From NCBI GenBank assembly GCA_004298015.1, contig SCSE01000085.1, positions 1 through 64,000 on the forward strand: 64,000 bases of DNA. Direction: 5' to 3'. The first letter of the stretch is position 1, and each line of letters opens with the position of its first letter. The DNA comes from Rhodanobacter sp. GTDB lineage: Bacteria > Pseudomonadota > Gammaproteobacteria > Xanthomonadales > Rhodanobacteraceae. Below are positions 43,450 to 52,432 of the stretch, piece by piece. The notes below the pieces were generated by a model. It was given only the letters and a program-made list of their open reading frames with translations. It was not told the DNA's origin and ran no database searches. A program made the position numbers and the translations under genes.

Positions 43450-44247
43450 ATGAAGAATGCGCCCGTTTACTTCGCGCTGGCACAGGTGAGGTTCAATAAC
43501 CTGTGGGCGTTGGATACCTATGCTCCTGGAATCCAAGAGAGTTTTCGAAAGGTCGGATTCCCCGATGCTCAGAAAGGAGTGGTTTCGACCTTCAATTTAA
43601 GTCCGGCAAACATGCCTTCAGCTGGTGGAGAGTTGGTACCTCAGCAAATTCCCGTGGTGCAAGCAACGCAGCATCGGTTTGCCAACATGGAGAAGTCTGA
43701 AGGCTTCTACCTAGACCAGAGCTCGATGTCCTTCCAGACAACTTACTATGAGGACTTCGAGAAGTTTTCTAAGACTTTTTTGAAGGGGCTTCAGATAGTT
43801 AGCGAGGCCGTGGGAGGCCTTAGTTACATTGAGAGAATAGGTATGCGGTACCTTGATGCCATCTTTCCAAAGGAAGGTGAGTCGCTTATCGACTACCTAG
43901 AGGCCTCGCTGCTTGGATTGAGCGATCGCCTGGAAGGGGTGACTCAGTATTCGTTCTCTGAGACGTACACCAAGACGGAGACTGCAAACCTGCTCTCCCG
44001 ATCTATAGTGGAACACGGTCCCGTGGGTCTTCCGCCAGATTTGCAACCCATGTTCCTCACTTTGCAGGATCGTTTCAGCCAGTTGCCTGCTGCTAAGCAT
44101 GCAACCATCGACACGGATGCTTCGGTTGAACGGCGACAATCATTTGATCTGGCAGTAGTGTCTAAGACCCTAGATGCGATCCATACAGAGGCAAGCAACT
44201 CATTCAAGGCATCTGTCACAGACTTTGCTAGAAAGACTTGGGGGTGA
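43450..44247 (+). CDS. TIGR04255-like sporadically distributed protein (cassette gene 1)
   Basis: Protein of 265 residues starting MKNAPVYFALAQVRFNNLWALDTYAPGIQESFRKVGFPDAQKG. The opening APVYFALAQVRFNN and the later TTYYEDFEKFSKTFLKGLQIVSEAVGGLSYIERIGMRYLDAIFP fit the TIGR04255 pattern (beta strand, then Y-x-x-F helix, then ERIGLRY). The family is known for patchy distribution and has no assigned function. Codon use and GC (29 G+C in the 60 bases from 43561, against 40 in the 60 from 53401) differ from neighbours, indicating transfer. It is followed 2 nt later by an HTH gene. A longer N-terminus from a TTG at 43381 would run through the direct repeats and is disfavoured. Confidence 0.8.
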   Translation: MKNAPVYFALAQVRFNNLWALDTYAPGIQESFRKVGFPDAQKGVVSTFNLSPANMPSAGGELVPQQIPVVQATQHRFANMEKSEGFYLDQSSMSFQTTYYEDFEKFSKTFLKGLQIVSEAVGGLSYIERIGMRYLDAIFPKEGESLIDYLEASLLGLSDRLEGVTQYSFSETYTKTETANLLSRSIVEHGPVGLPPDLQPMFLTLQDRFSQLPAAKHATIDTDASVERRQSFDLAVVSKTLDAIHTEASNSFKASVTDFARKTWG

Positions 44248-44249
44248 TC

Positions 44250-44876
44250 ATGATGAACTCGTCAGCTTGTCAAATGACAGCATGGAAGCGCGCAGCCTTG
44301 ACGACGGTTGTAGTTCCGAGTCTCGCTATGGCCTTTCAAGTTGGTACTGGGGGTCAGCTCACGGAAAATTATTATAAAAACCGCGGATCGAAGGGCTACA
44401 CCTATGCTTCCTATCAGGCCTTTGAGGATATCGGGGGAGCTCTCTTGCTTCCTCCTCCCACGGCTGCTGACTATCTTTTGCATCTTCGTGACCATGCGAA
44501 GATTTCGGTAACACATCTCGCCTCTTTGCTAGGCGTATCGCGCCAGATCCTCTACGACTGGCAAAAGGGATCACAGCCGACCGCACTGAACCTGTCGAAG
44601 TTGGAGCGTCTGAGCGAGCTCGTCGATCATATGGATGCGGCAGGGCTGACTCTGTCTCAACAGAATTTCAGCCGAAAGCTTCCGGGTGGCTTGACAATTC
44701 TTGAGCTAGTGCGTGATGGCGCCGCACCCGAGGTTGCTATCCAGATATTTTCAGCGCTGCGGGCCAAAGAAGCGGCTCAACGTGCTTTGGTGAAAGATCG
44801 CTTAGCGCAAAGACAAAGTCGCGCCGCTCACTTGTACGATGACGCGGGATCGCCCTACCTTGACGAACCCAGCTGA
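44250..44876 (+). CDS. HTH DNA-binding protein (cassette gene 2)
   Basis: A 208-residue protein with a central Xre/Cro-like HTH at about residues 75-105 (LRDHAKISVTHLASLLGVSRQILYDWQKGSQPTALNLSKLERLSELVDHM). The N-terminal 60 residues (LAMAFQVGTGGQLTENYYKNRGSKGYTYASYQAFED) are unrecognised. The C-terminus is helical and charged (IFSALRAKEAAQRALVKDRLAQRQSRAAHLYDD). The start at 44250 follows GGGGGTG and overlaps the preceding stop region, implying coupling. It probably regulates the cassette through the TGTCAACC repeats. Low GC like its neighbours. It could also be an antitoxin-like component; this cannot be decided from sequence alone. Confidence 0.8.
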   Translation: MMNSSACQMTAWKRAALTTVVVPSLAMAFQVGTGGQLTENYYKNRGSKGYTYASYQAFEDIGGALLLPPPTAADYLLHLRDHAKISVTHLASLLGVSRQILYDWQKGSQPTALNLSKLERLSELVDHMDAAGLTLSQQNFSRKLPGGLTILELVRDGAAPEVAIQIFSALRAKEAAQRALVKDRLAQRQSRAAHLYDDAGSPYLDEPS

Positions 44877-44889
44877 GTGAAGCGGACGG

Positions 44890-45738
44890 ATGAGCGAATG
44901 GAGTCGTAACACAACTTGGCGACAAGGTATGCTCCTCTCGAAAGAGAGCATGGGTGTCTTGTTCCCGGCTGCAGTAGCTGACGGATTTGAGGTCGCCGTC
45001 GTTGTGTCACACGATTGCGACCTCGCTCAAGGCGCTGCTGAGGAGCCGTTCGTCGAAGTCATCCTAGCTCGGTGCCTAGACATAGCTGATGGGGACGGCA
45101 ATTATTCCTACGCGAAGAATCCACGTGTTCTCCATGTTCCAATGAAGCAGGAAGCTCCGCCGTTTGTTCTTGAGCTGTTGGCTGGGAATAAGCTTAAGGT
45201 TCCAAAGGAGGGCGACGATGGATTGGCGCATCACGAGCCAGACCGATTTCGGTTGAGTGCGGCTCAGGTCAATACATTGCAGCACTGGTTGGCTGCACGA
45301 TATAGGCGCGCGGCTTTTCCTGATGAATTTGATCGTCGCCTCAATAGCGAAACGAAGCTAAGGGATGATCTTGCGAGGATCCTCAAGCCTCTTGGCAACG
45401 AGATCGTGAGCATTTTTTTCGACGTCGACGAAGGTAAGGAAGTTACTCACAGTGGAGCGGATGAGCCGTACGCTCTCGGCATATATCTTTTGTATCGGAC
45501 AGATACTGATCCGGGAGCATCCGAAGCAGCTGCGGTAGCCGCCGCTAAAAAAATCGTCGCGAAATTTGAGGAAAAGTGCCGCGATGATTCTGGGCACTGG
45601 CGATGGATTGAGCTTGCTTACTGCGATCCGATAGCAGACTCAGCTTTGACCTACGCCCAGTCCAATTCCTTTAAGAAATGGCATGCTGATCATATGAGTC
45701 TGCGCGCACAGCCGCAGCAACCGACACTGCGGTCTTGA
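44890..45738 (+). CDS. Uncharacterised SHDCD-motif protein (cassette gene 3)
   Basis: Protein of 282 residues not assigned to a named family. The N-terminal half has FEVAVVVSHDCDLAQGAAEEPFVEVILARCLDIADG, with a clustered Ser-His-Asp-Cys-Asp motif (about residues 40-44) that could be a metal or catalytic site. The C-terminal half has a DELYALGIYLLY-like strand (GADEPYALGIYLLYRTDTDPGASEAAAVAAAKKIVAKFEEKCRDD) and an aromatic end HWRWIELAYCDPIADSALTYAQSNSFKKWHADHMS. It follows the HTH gene by 13 nt and shares its low GC. I infer it is the effector of the cassette, but there is no direct evidence. Confidence 0.75.
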   Translation: MSEWSRNTTWRQGMLLSKESMGVLFPAAVADGFEVAVVVSHDCDLAQGAAEEPFVEVILARCLDIADGDGNYSYAKNPRVLHVPMKQEAPPFVLELLAGNKLKVPKEGDDGLAHHEPDRFRLSAAQVNTLQHWLAARYRRAAFPDEFDRRLNSETKLRDDLARILKPLGNEIVSIFFDVDEGKEVTHSGADEPYALGIYLLYRTDTDPGASEAAAVAAAKKIVAKFEEKCRDDSGHWRWIELAYCDPIADSALTYAQSNSFKKWHADHMSLRAQPQQPTLRS

Positions 45739-45821
45739 GCGAATTAGGCCCCACGTCTGCCCACAGGTCTACGGCGTTTTATAATTTCCGTTGACGCCCA
45801 TCGCGCTCGGTAGACAACACT

Positions 45822-47168
45822 CTACTTTCCGATGCAGAAGCTCGAAAAAATTGCACCCAACAAATCATCGCTGCTGTACTGGCCGGTGATTTCACCGAGG
45901 GTGTGCTGGGCCTGACGCAGCTCTTCGGCGGCCAGCTCGCCGGCGTGGCGGGCGTGCAGGGCGCAGGCAGCCGCGTCGAGTTGTGCGGCGACCTGCTCCA
46001 GCGCCAGCAGATGGCGGCGGCGGGCGCTGAAGGCACCCTCGCCGCTGCCGGCACCGGCCAGCTGCTTGAGCTGGTGGCGCAGCTGATCGAGGCCGGCACC
46101 GGTTTTCACCGAGGCCCAGAGCCAGCGGCAACCCTCACGCTGTTCGCTGTGCGCCGCGGTGCCGCCGAGATCGATCTTGTTGATCAGCACCAGGCGTTCG
46201 ACACCGGCCGGCAGCGTGGCGAACCAGGCCAGGTCGGCGCCAGCGTGCGTGGCGTCGGTCACCAGCAAGGCGACATCGGCGCGTTGCAGTTCGCCGTGGG
46301 CACGACGTACGCCCTCGCGCTCGACTTCGTCGTCGGTTTCGCGCAGGCCGGCGGTGTCGGCCAGCTCCAGTGCAATACCATCGAGACTGAGCGACTCACG
46401 CAACACGTCGCGGGTGGTCCCCGCCGCCGCGTTGACGATGGCGCGGTCGCTGCCGGCCAGCGCATTGAGCAAGCTGGACTTGCCCGCATTAGGCCGACCG
46501 ATGATCGCCACGCGCAGGCCATCGTTGAGGCGCAACCCGCGTCGGGCCTCGCGCTGCAGCTCGGCCAGTTCGGCGCGTACCGCGGCAAGCTGGTTCGCGA
46601 TCGCCGGATCGGCAAGGAAGTCGATTTCCTCTTCGGGAAAGTCGATTGCCGCCTCGATATGCACGCGCAGAGCGATCAAACGCTGCAGCAGCGCCTCGAC
46701 CCGGCGTGAAAACACCCCCTCCATCGACTGCAGCGCAGCCCGTGCAGCGGCTTGCGAACGCGCCGCGATCAGGTCGGCGACGGCTTCGGCCTGCGCCAGA
46801 TCGAGCTTGCCGTTGAGAAACGCACGCTCGGTGAACTCGCCGGCTCGGGCCAGTCGTGCATCGAGCTGACAGATGCGCCGCAGCAGCGCATCCAGCAGCA
46901 CGCTGCTGCCGTGGCCCTGCAGCTCCAGCACATGCTCACCGGTATATGAAGCCGGTGCCGGGAAGTACAGCAGCAAGCCGCGGTCGATCAAGTGGCCGTC
47001 GGCATCGCGGAAGGCCGCCAGATGAGCGTGTCGCGGCTGCGGGATCCGTCCCAGCAGGCGCTGTGCGATCGCCGGTACCGCCGGTCCGGACACCCGCACC
47101 ACGCCGACCCCGGCAGCGCCCGGTGCACTGGCGATGGCAGCGATGGTGTCGACGACGGCTTCGGACAT
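45822..47168 (-). CDS. mnmE: tRNA modification GTPase MnmE
   Basis: With MnmG it installs the 5-carboxymethylaminomethyl group on U34 of certain tRNAs. 448 residues: N-terminal tetrahydrofolate-binding domain (VVDTIAAIASAPGAAGVGVVRVSGPAVPAIAQRLLG), helical domain, G domain with G1 GRPNAGKSSLLNAL, G3 DTAGLRETDDEVEREGVRR and G4 NKID, and the C-terminal farnesyl-like CIGK motif. The start at 47168 (MSEAVVDT) is chosen by homology; no good ribosome site is visible. It is convergent with the transferred cassette, which lies between it and rbsK. Confidence 0.97.
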   Translation of the reverse strand: MSEAVVDTIAAIASAPGAAGVGVVRVSGPAVPAIAQRLLGRIPQPRHAHLAAFRDADGHLIDRGLLLYFPAPASYTGEHVLELQGHGSSVLLDALLRRICQLDARLARAGEFTERAFLNGKLDLAQAEAVADLIAARSQAAARAALQSMEGVFSRRVEALLQRLIALRVHIEAAIDFPEEEIDFLADPAIANQLAAVRAELAELQREARRGLRLNDGLRVAIIGRPNAGKSSLLNALAGSDRAIVNAAAGTTRDVLRESLSLDGIALELADTAGLRETDDEVEREGVRRAHGELQRADVALLVTDATHAGADLAWFATLPAGVERLVLINKIDLGGTAAHSEQREGCRWLWASVKTGAGLDQLRHQLKQLAGAGSGEGAFSARRRHLLALEQVAAQLDAAACALHARHAGELAAEELRQAQHTLGEITGQYSSDDLLGAIFSSFCIGK

Positions 47169-47266
47169 GAGGGAATTACTCGGCTGCAAGATCGGGTAGG
47201 CGACGACGCGCTGGCCAGACGGCGCGGTGCGGCGACGGCCCCGGGGATTTTCGCATCTTCCGGGTA

Positions 47267-49084
47267 TCAGGCGGTCGGGGGTGGATCACCGCGGTCGAGA
47301 TAGTCCGACAGGTTGGCGCTTTCCACCAGATCCTCCCAGGTGACTACGCCGAGCACGCTGTCGACACCGTCCAGCTTGCCATCCCGGGTCATCACCGCGT
47401 TGCGGCAGCGCTCGCTGCGCATCAATGCGATCAGGTCGAAAACCTGAATCGAGGCCTCGACCTCGACCACATGGGTATCGGCCAAATCGCGCAGCGGCGT
47501 GTCCACTGCCATGCCGGGTCGGGCCGCCCGTACCGCACGCGCCGACACCACACCGATCAGCGTGTCCTGGTCCAGCAAGACCACGCGCGGCGTGCGATGC
47601 TGCCGGCGGCGCTGCGCCAGCACCGTACCCAGGTTGGCATTGGCATCCAGGCACATGAACGGTGCACCGACGAATTCCATGGCGCAGCGCGCCAGATACA
47701 ACTGGCTCTGGATCGCGACCGGGACGTGCTGACCGCGGCGACTCAGCTTCAGTGTGTAAATGGTATCCGCCAGCAACAGGCGGCGCATCGAATAGGCCAC
47801 CGAGACGGCAATGATCAACGGGATGATGACGTGGTAGTCACGGGTCATCTCGAAGGTCATCACCACCGCGGTCACCGCTGCGCCGGTACTGGCCCCCACC
47901 ATGCAGGCCATGCCGATCACCGCCGCATCGACCGGGCTGATGTTTACCCCGGGAAACAGCACCTGCACCCCGGCAGCGAATGCCGCGCCAAGCGTGGCAC
48001 CGATGAACAGGGCTGGCGAAAAAATACCGCCAGAGGCACCCGAGCCCAGGGTCAGCGAGGTCGCCAGCAATTTCAACAGTGCCAGCAACAGCAGCACACC
48101 GCCTGCTTTCAGGCCACCGTTGAGTACATCCTGGATCGCCGCATAACCGACCCCTTCGACGTAGTAGTGACCTTCGCGCTGCAGCAGCACATACATGATG
48201 ACCCCGACCAGGGCCATGCCGATCATGTGCCGCACGTAGTCGTTGCCCGGCACCTTCTTGAACAGGTCCTCGAACCAGTAGATCGAACGGGTGTACAGCA
48301 TCGCTGCCAAACCGGTCAGCAAGCCCAGCACGACATAGGCGACCAGTGCCAGTCCCGGACCCAGCGCATGATGATCAAGGGTAAGCTTCGGCACCACGAA
48401 AGACGGATGGTCGCCGAAGAACATGCGTCCAACCAGACTGGCGGTGCCGGTGGCGATCATCACCGGAATCAGGGTGCGGGCGCTGATTTCCACCAGCAGG
48501 ATTTCGGCGGCGAACAGGACCCCGCCCAACGGTGTGTTGAAGGTCGCGGCAATCCCGGCACCACCGCCACAGGCGATCAGGGTCAGCCGCTGCCATTCAG
48601 GGATCTTCATCCACTGCGCGAGGATCGAACCGAAAGTCGCACCGATCTGGATAATCGGTCCCTCACGCCCGACCGCACCGCCGGAACCGATGGAAATGGA
48701 AGAGGCCAATGCCTTGATCAGCGCCACCGGCGCACGAATCAGGCCGCGCTTGAAGTTCACCGCATCGATAACCTCAGGCACGCCATGCCCCTTGGCTTCC
48801 GGCGCGAACGTGTTCACCAGAAAAACCACCAGCAACGCGCCGGCCACGGGTACCGCGATGATCGCGGCGCCCCACGGACTGGCGGCGGTATGCACCAGAG
48901 TGTCGTACTCCAGACTCAACTGGCCGAAGAAGAACAGGTTGTGAAACAACGCGATCAGCTTGCGAAAGGCCACCGCACCAAAACCCGCCACCAGACCTAC
49001 CGCCACCGCCATGGCCGCGGTGCCGATTTCGGCACGGGCGTTGCGCAACAACTGGCGGGGGTCCGTGATGATACCGATGCGCAC
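47267..49084 (-). CDS. ClC family chloride channel/antiporter with CBS domains
   Basis: Membrane anion transporter of 605 residues. The selectivity segments are AKGHGVPEVIDA (GxGxP, with His where E. coli ClC has Ser), GSGGAVGREGPIIQIGA with gating Glu141, and GSGASGGIFSPALFIGATLGAAF. A C-terminal pair of CBS motifs (about residues 455-600) ends in VLGVVTWEDLVESANLSDYLDRGD. The length with CBS regulation distinguishes it from the short enteric ClcA. Possible roles are acid resistance or halide transport. It begins 98 nt upstream of mnmE on the same strand; no shared function is evident. Confidence 0.92.
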   Translation of the reverse strand: MRIGIITDPRQLLRNARAEIGTAAMAVAVGLVAGFGAVAFRKLIALFHNLFFFGQLSLEYDTLVHTAASPWGAAIIAVPVAGALLVVFLVNTFAPEAKGHGVPEVIDAVNFKRGLIRAPVALIKALASSISIGSGGAVGREGPIIQIGATFGSILAQWMKIPEWQRLTLIACGGGAGIAATFNTPLGGVLFAAEILLVEISARTLIPVMIATGTASLVGRMFFGDHPSFVVPKLTLDHHALGPGLALVAYVVLGLLTGLAAMLYTRSIYWFEDLFKKVPGNDYVRHMIGMALVGVIMYVLLQREGHYYVEGVGYAAIQDVLNGGLKAGGVLLLLALLKLLATSLTLGSGASGGIFSPALFIGATLGAAFAAGVQVLFPGVNISPVDAAVIGMACMVGASTGAAVTAVVMTFEMTRDYHVIIPLIIAVSVAYSMRRLLLADTIYTLKLSRRGQHVPVAIQSQLYLARCAMEFVGAPFMCLDANANLGTVLAQRRRQHRTPRVVLLDQDTLIGVVSARAVRAARPGMAVDTPLRDLADTHVVEVEASIQVFDLIALMRSERCRNAVMTRDGKLDGVDSVLGVVTWEDLVESANLSDYLDRGDPPPTA

Positions 49085-49200
49085 TCACAGCTCCTTGAGA
49101 TGACGAGCCATCGGTGCAGAACCTCGATGGCCCCATTTATCCTCGACCCTGTCGCGGGCCATTGCAATGGCGCGAGGTGGGTATCGGGAGCGGCCTCTGT

Positions 49201-49896
49201 CTATCGCGACTGCCCGCGTGCCACTGCCGAAACCTCCAGTACCGCGGCGATGCGCACGCCATCCCAGCGGTAGATGTAGTGCTGCGCCTGCGCGCACGGC
49301 GTCACCACGTCCGGATAGAACGCCGCGAGGCAGGCGCCACCAGCCTCGCGAACACTGTCATAGACCAATCCGTTTGAACCGGCTTCGCGCAGGCTGCGAG
49401 CCAGTGCCACGCTGGCCACATAGCTGTGCGGATCGTGCGCCTCCGGCCAGCCGTTGCGCAGGTCGTGCAAACGGCTGTCGAGGCTGCTGCGGTAGCAGCG
49501 CATCTCGATGTCGCAGGCCGGCTCGGCGGTGGCGGCGAGAAAGCGCTGCCGATGAAACACGGTTTCCTCGATCGCCGTGGTGACCTCGCGCGCTGCATAG
49601 AACACGCCCCAGCTGCCATCGGAGAAGCGGCTACCCTCGGGATTGAGGTGGGTGAAGGCGGCCATTACCGGAGTGGCACCAGGGCCACCGAGACGCCGCT
49701 GCGTCGGCACCAGGCGCAGCGCACCGAGCGCTTCGCGCAGGCGTGGATTGGTCATCGCCTCGATCGCGAACAGCGCCTCCAGCTCGGCCGGTTCGGCGAT
49801 GCGGTCAAACACACCCACCGGCGGAAACCGGCTCGGCACGATGCGCCAGATGTGGCTCCAGCGAATGCGCTTCACGGGGGGAAGATCCGTCTGCAT
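49201..49896 (-). CDS. RES-domain toxin (NAD-degrading family)
   Basis: Toxin of a Xre-RES type II module, 231 residues. The RES domain shows WRIVPSRFPPVGVFDRIAE, the Arg/Glu-bearing segments GSRFSDGSWGVFYAAREVTTAIEETVFHRQRFL, and SVALARSLREAGSNGLVYDSVREAGGACLAAFYPDVVTPC. The last contains the R-E-S-like stretch (SVREAGG, Ser and Glu present). Family knowledge: RES toxins deplete NAD+. The start at 49896 (MQTDLPPV) is the most plausible of several. The antitoxin gene lies upstream on the same strand, 83 nt away. Confidence 0.88.
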   Translation of the reverse strand: MQTDLPPVKRIRWSHIWRIVPSRFPPVGVFDRIAEPAELEALFAIEAMTNPRLREALGALRLVPTQRRLGGPGATPVMAAFTHLNPEGSRFSDGSWGVFYAAREVTTAIEETVFHRQRFLAATAEPACDIEMRCYRSSLDSRLHDLRNGWPEAHDPHSYVASVALARSLREAGSNGLVYDSVREAGGACLAAFYPDVVTPCAQAQHYIYRWDGVRIAAVLEVSAVARGQSR

Positions 49897-49979
49897 CAGG
49901 GTTCCGGTGCCACGCCGGTCCGGGAGCTCACGGCGAACGTTCGCCGATCGCTGTATCGCAGCTCGCGACCCCGGCACGC

Positions 49980-50372
49980 TCAACCACGTTGCGCATCCAG
50001 ATACTGCCGCACCACGTAAAGGTCGGCGACGTTGCCGGAGAGCATCCGTTGCAACGCCGAATGCCCGCCAAACAACGACGCCCGATTTGGCTTGTGCAAC
50101 CACGCATCGGCCTGAGCCGGGTCGGGAAACAGGATCTGCAGCGCCTGCCAGATACCGAGCAGATAGCTGATCCGCTCGATGGTATCGCGGCCGGGGGAAC
50201 CTGCTTGCTGGCGTTTCCACTTGTAGAAGGTCGATTCCGGCGGGTCACCGAGCAGCTTGCGTTGGTCGGCGATGCACAGCTTCCAGTGCTCGGCCAGGCG
50301 GAAAAAGCTGCGTAGCGCGGGACCACCGAGATCCTCTGAAGGCGACTTTTCGGGACGCGCGTTGGCAAGCAT
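49980..50372 (-). CDS. MbcA/ParS/Xre-type antitoxin
   Basis: Antitoxin of 130 residues. N-terminal HTH-like region (ALRSFFRLAEHWKLCIADQRKLLGDPPESTFYKWKRQQ) and the C-terminal DUF2384 toxin-binding part (DTIERISYLLGIWQALQILFPDPAQADAWLHKPNRASLFGGHSALQRMLSGNVADLYVVRQYLDAQRG). The ribosome site AAGGAG directly abuts the first ATG (50381) but is nine bases from the ATG at 50372, so MLANARPEK is the better start. The gene precedes the RES toxin and is preceded by a perfect palindrome, consistent with autorepression. Confidence 0.88.
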   Translation of the reverse strand: MLANARPEKSPSEDLGGPALRSFFRLAEHWKLCIADQRKLLGDPPESTFYKWKRQQAGSPGRDTIERISYLLGIWQALQILFPDPAQADAWLHKPNRASLFGGHSALQRMLSGNVADLYVVRQYLDAQRG

Positions 50373-50387
50373 GCGGGTCATCTCCTT

Positions 50388-50409
50388 GTAAAGTTCGATT
50401 GAACTTTAC
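50388..50409 (-). promoter_or_regulatory. Operator palindrome of the Xre-RES operon
   Basis: Perfect 22-bp inverted repeat: GTAAAGTTC (50388-50396), centre GATT, GAACTTTAC (50401-50409). It lies directly before the ribosome site of the antitoxin gene and overlaps a -10-like TATAGT (50413-50408 on the minus strand). This is the expected site for autorepression by the antitoxin. Confidence 0.75.
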
Positions 50410-50590
50410 TATACCCATGAAGTTGTTTCCATAGCCCGGACCCACCTTCGCCAGTGCGGCACCCGACAGCCGCCCGCGTCGCTGCACGGCAAACCACGCA
50501 ACGTCGCCGCGCGATATTGCCACCTGTCGCTGCACCATGACGGCGGCGACGGCGGCGGGAATTTCCCGCCAAGGCATCACCGGTCCCGGG

Positions 50591-52432
50591 TCACTGCGGG
50601 TGACACTCGCCCTGCGCCACCCGGCACCCATTACCCCAGGTCGGCTCCGGCCCGCCATCGGCGATGAAACGATCGATGCGTTTGGCCAGCACCGGCAATG
50701 GCACCGAGCCGATCTGCAGCACGGTATCGTTGAAGTGGCGCAGGTCGAATTTCGCGCCCAGCGCCGCTTGCGCCTTGGTGCGCAAGGCGCGGATCTTCAG
50801 GTAGCCGAGTTCGTAGGACAGTGCCTGGCCCGGCCAGCTGATGTAGCGATCGACCTCGTTGTCGATCTCGTGCCCGGACAGCGCGGTATTCGCCAGCATG
50901 TAGTCGACCGCCCGTTGCCGCGTCCATCCCAGGTGGTGGATGCCGGTGTCGACCACCAGCCGGCACGCCCGCCACATCTGGTAGCTGAGAAAGCCGAATT
51001 TCTGGTACGGCGTCTTGTAGATGCCCATGGCATTGCCGAGATATTCCGAATACAACGCCCAGCCCTCGCCATAGGCGGAGATGTAGCCATCGCGGCGAAA
51101 CGCCGGCTGGTTGGTCTGCTCACCGGCCAGCTCCAGCTGCAACGCATGACCGGGATAGGACTCGTGCAGGGTCAGCGCCGGCATGTTGTAGAGCGGACGC
51201 GCCTTGAGGTCGTAGGTGTTGACCAGATAGACGTCAGGACCGCCACGGCCGGAGGTGTAGTACGGCGCGATGTCGGCCGGCACCGGCTTGATGGTGAAGC
51301 GCTCGCGCGGCAAATGGTCGAAGAATTTCGACAACTGGCCATCCACCTCCTTGGCCACCCATGCGGTCTTGTCCAGCAGTTCCTGCGGCGTCTTCGCGTA
51401 GAACCGCGGATCGCTGCGCAGGAATGCCAGGAATTGCGCAAAGCTGCCCTTGAAGCCGGTCTGCTTCATGGTGGCCAGCATCTTTGCGTGGATTTTCGCC
51501 ACCTGGTCCAGCCCGATCTGATGGATCTGGTCGGGCGTCAGATCCAGCGTGGTGTACTCGCGAATCTGTTGGCGGTAGTAGGCCTTGCCGTCGGGCAGTG
51601 CCTCGGCTGCCAGCGTGGTGCGTGCCTGCGGCAGGTAGTCAGTACGAAAGAAGGTCAGCAGCCTGGCGTAGGCTGGAATCACCTCGTCGCGGATTTCCTG
51701 CAACGCACGCCCTTGCAGTGCCTGCGCCTGGTCGGCCGGGATCGAGGCCGGCAGCTGCGCGAACGGCTTGTAGAAGCTGCTTTGGGTGGGGTCCTTCAGC
51801 TCTGCAACAGCGGCGATCGACTTGTCGCGTCCCTTCAGCACCGCGCGCGGCACACTGAAGCCGCGCGCAAGACCCAGCCGCATATTGGCGATCTGCTGAT
51901 CGAAGTAGGCAGGGATCTGCTGCAGCCGATCGAGATAGCGAGCGTAGTCAGCGGCGGTGCGCAGCGGGCGACGGTGCAGTTGGTAGCCGACATCCGACCA
52001 GAACGCCGAGTCGCTGTTGAACGGCATCTGCCAGGTCTTGAATTGCTGATCGGCGATGAAGTTGCGGATCTGCGTGTAATAGACCTCGTAATTGACCCGG
52101 TTGGTCGCCGACAGCGCTGCCACGTCGATACCATCGAGCTGCTTCATCACGTTTTGCCAGTACACCAGGCGCTCTTGCTGGCTGGCCGCGTCGACGTCAT
52201 CGAGTCGGCCGTTGTCCGGTTGCGCTTCGCCCGACGCACCGACCCCGGCCTGCCCGGTGCGCCAGGCCCATTCGGTGCTATAGATGTCCTTGAAGCGGGC
52301 GTTGGCATCGGCCTTGAGCGTGCCGGTGACTTCATCGGGCGCCGTCTCCCTGGCCTGGGCGGCGTGCGACGAGGCCGAGAGCGCCACCAGGGCGATGGCG
52401 GCAAACCGGACGAGCACGGCGGTCTTGTTCAC
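50591..52432 (-). CDS. DUF885 family zinc metallopeptidase
   Basis: Exported protein of 613 residues with a signal peptide (NKTAVLVRFAAIALVALSASSHAAQA). The DUF885 body ends in the zinc motif HESYPGH in ALTLHESYPGHALQLELAGEQ, followed by the third-ligand region AYGEGWALYSEYLGNAMG (EGWA). The GTG start at 52432 is fixed by AAGGAG five bases upstream; the ORF extension to 52525 is not supported. Family members are periplasmic or cytosolic carboxypeptidase-like enzymes of unknown natural substrate. It is divergent from fbp. Confidence 0.9.
   Translation of the reverse strand: MNKTAVLVRFAAIALVALSASSHAAQARETAPDEVTGTLKADANARFKDIYSTEWAWRTGQAGVGASGEAQPDNGRLDDVDAASQQERLVYWQNVMKQLDGIDVAALSATNRVNYEVYYTQIRNFIADQQFKTWQMPFNSDSAFWSDVGYQLHRRPLRTAADYARYLDRLQQIPAYFDQQIANMRLGLARGFSVPRAVLKGRDKSIAAVAELKDPTQSSFYKPFAQLPASIPADQAQALQGRALQEIRDEVIPAYARLLTFFRTDYLPQARTTLAAEALPDGKAYYRQQIREYTTLDLTPDQIHQIGLDQVAKIHAKMLATMKQTGFKGSFAQFLAFLRSDPRFYAKTPQELLDKTAWVAKEVDGQLSKFFDHLPRERFTIKPVPADIAPYYTSGRGGPDVYLVNTYDLKARPLYNMPALTLHESYPGHALQLELAGEQTNQPAFRRDGYISAYGEGWALYSEYLGNAMGIYKTPYQKFGFLSYQMWRACRLVVDTGIHHLGWTRQRAVDYMLANTALSGHEIDNEVDRYISWPGQALSYELGYLKIRALRTKAQAALGAKFDLRHFNDTVLQIGSVPLPVLAKRIDRFIADGGPEPTWGNGCRVAQGECHPQ

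Noticed and set aside
47471-49273. 600-codon open frame opposite the ClC gene
   Set aside because: Composition-driven shadow of the ClC coding sequence (His/Gln/Arg-rich), no family motif.
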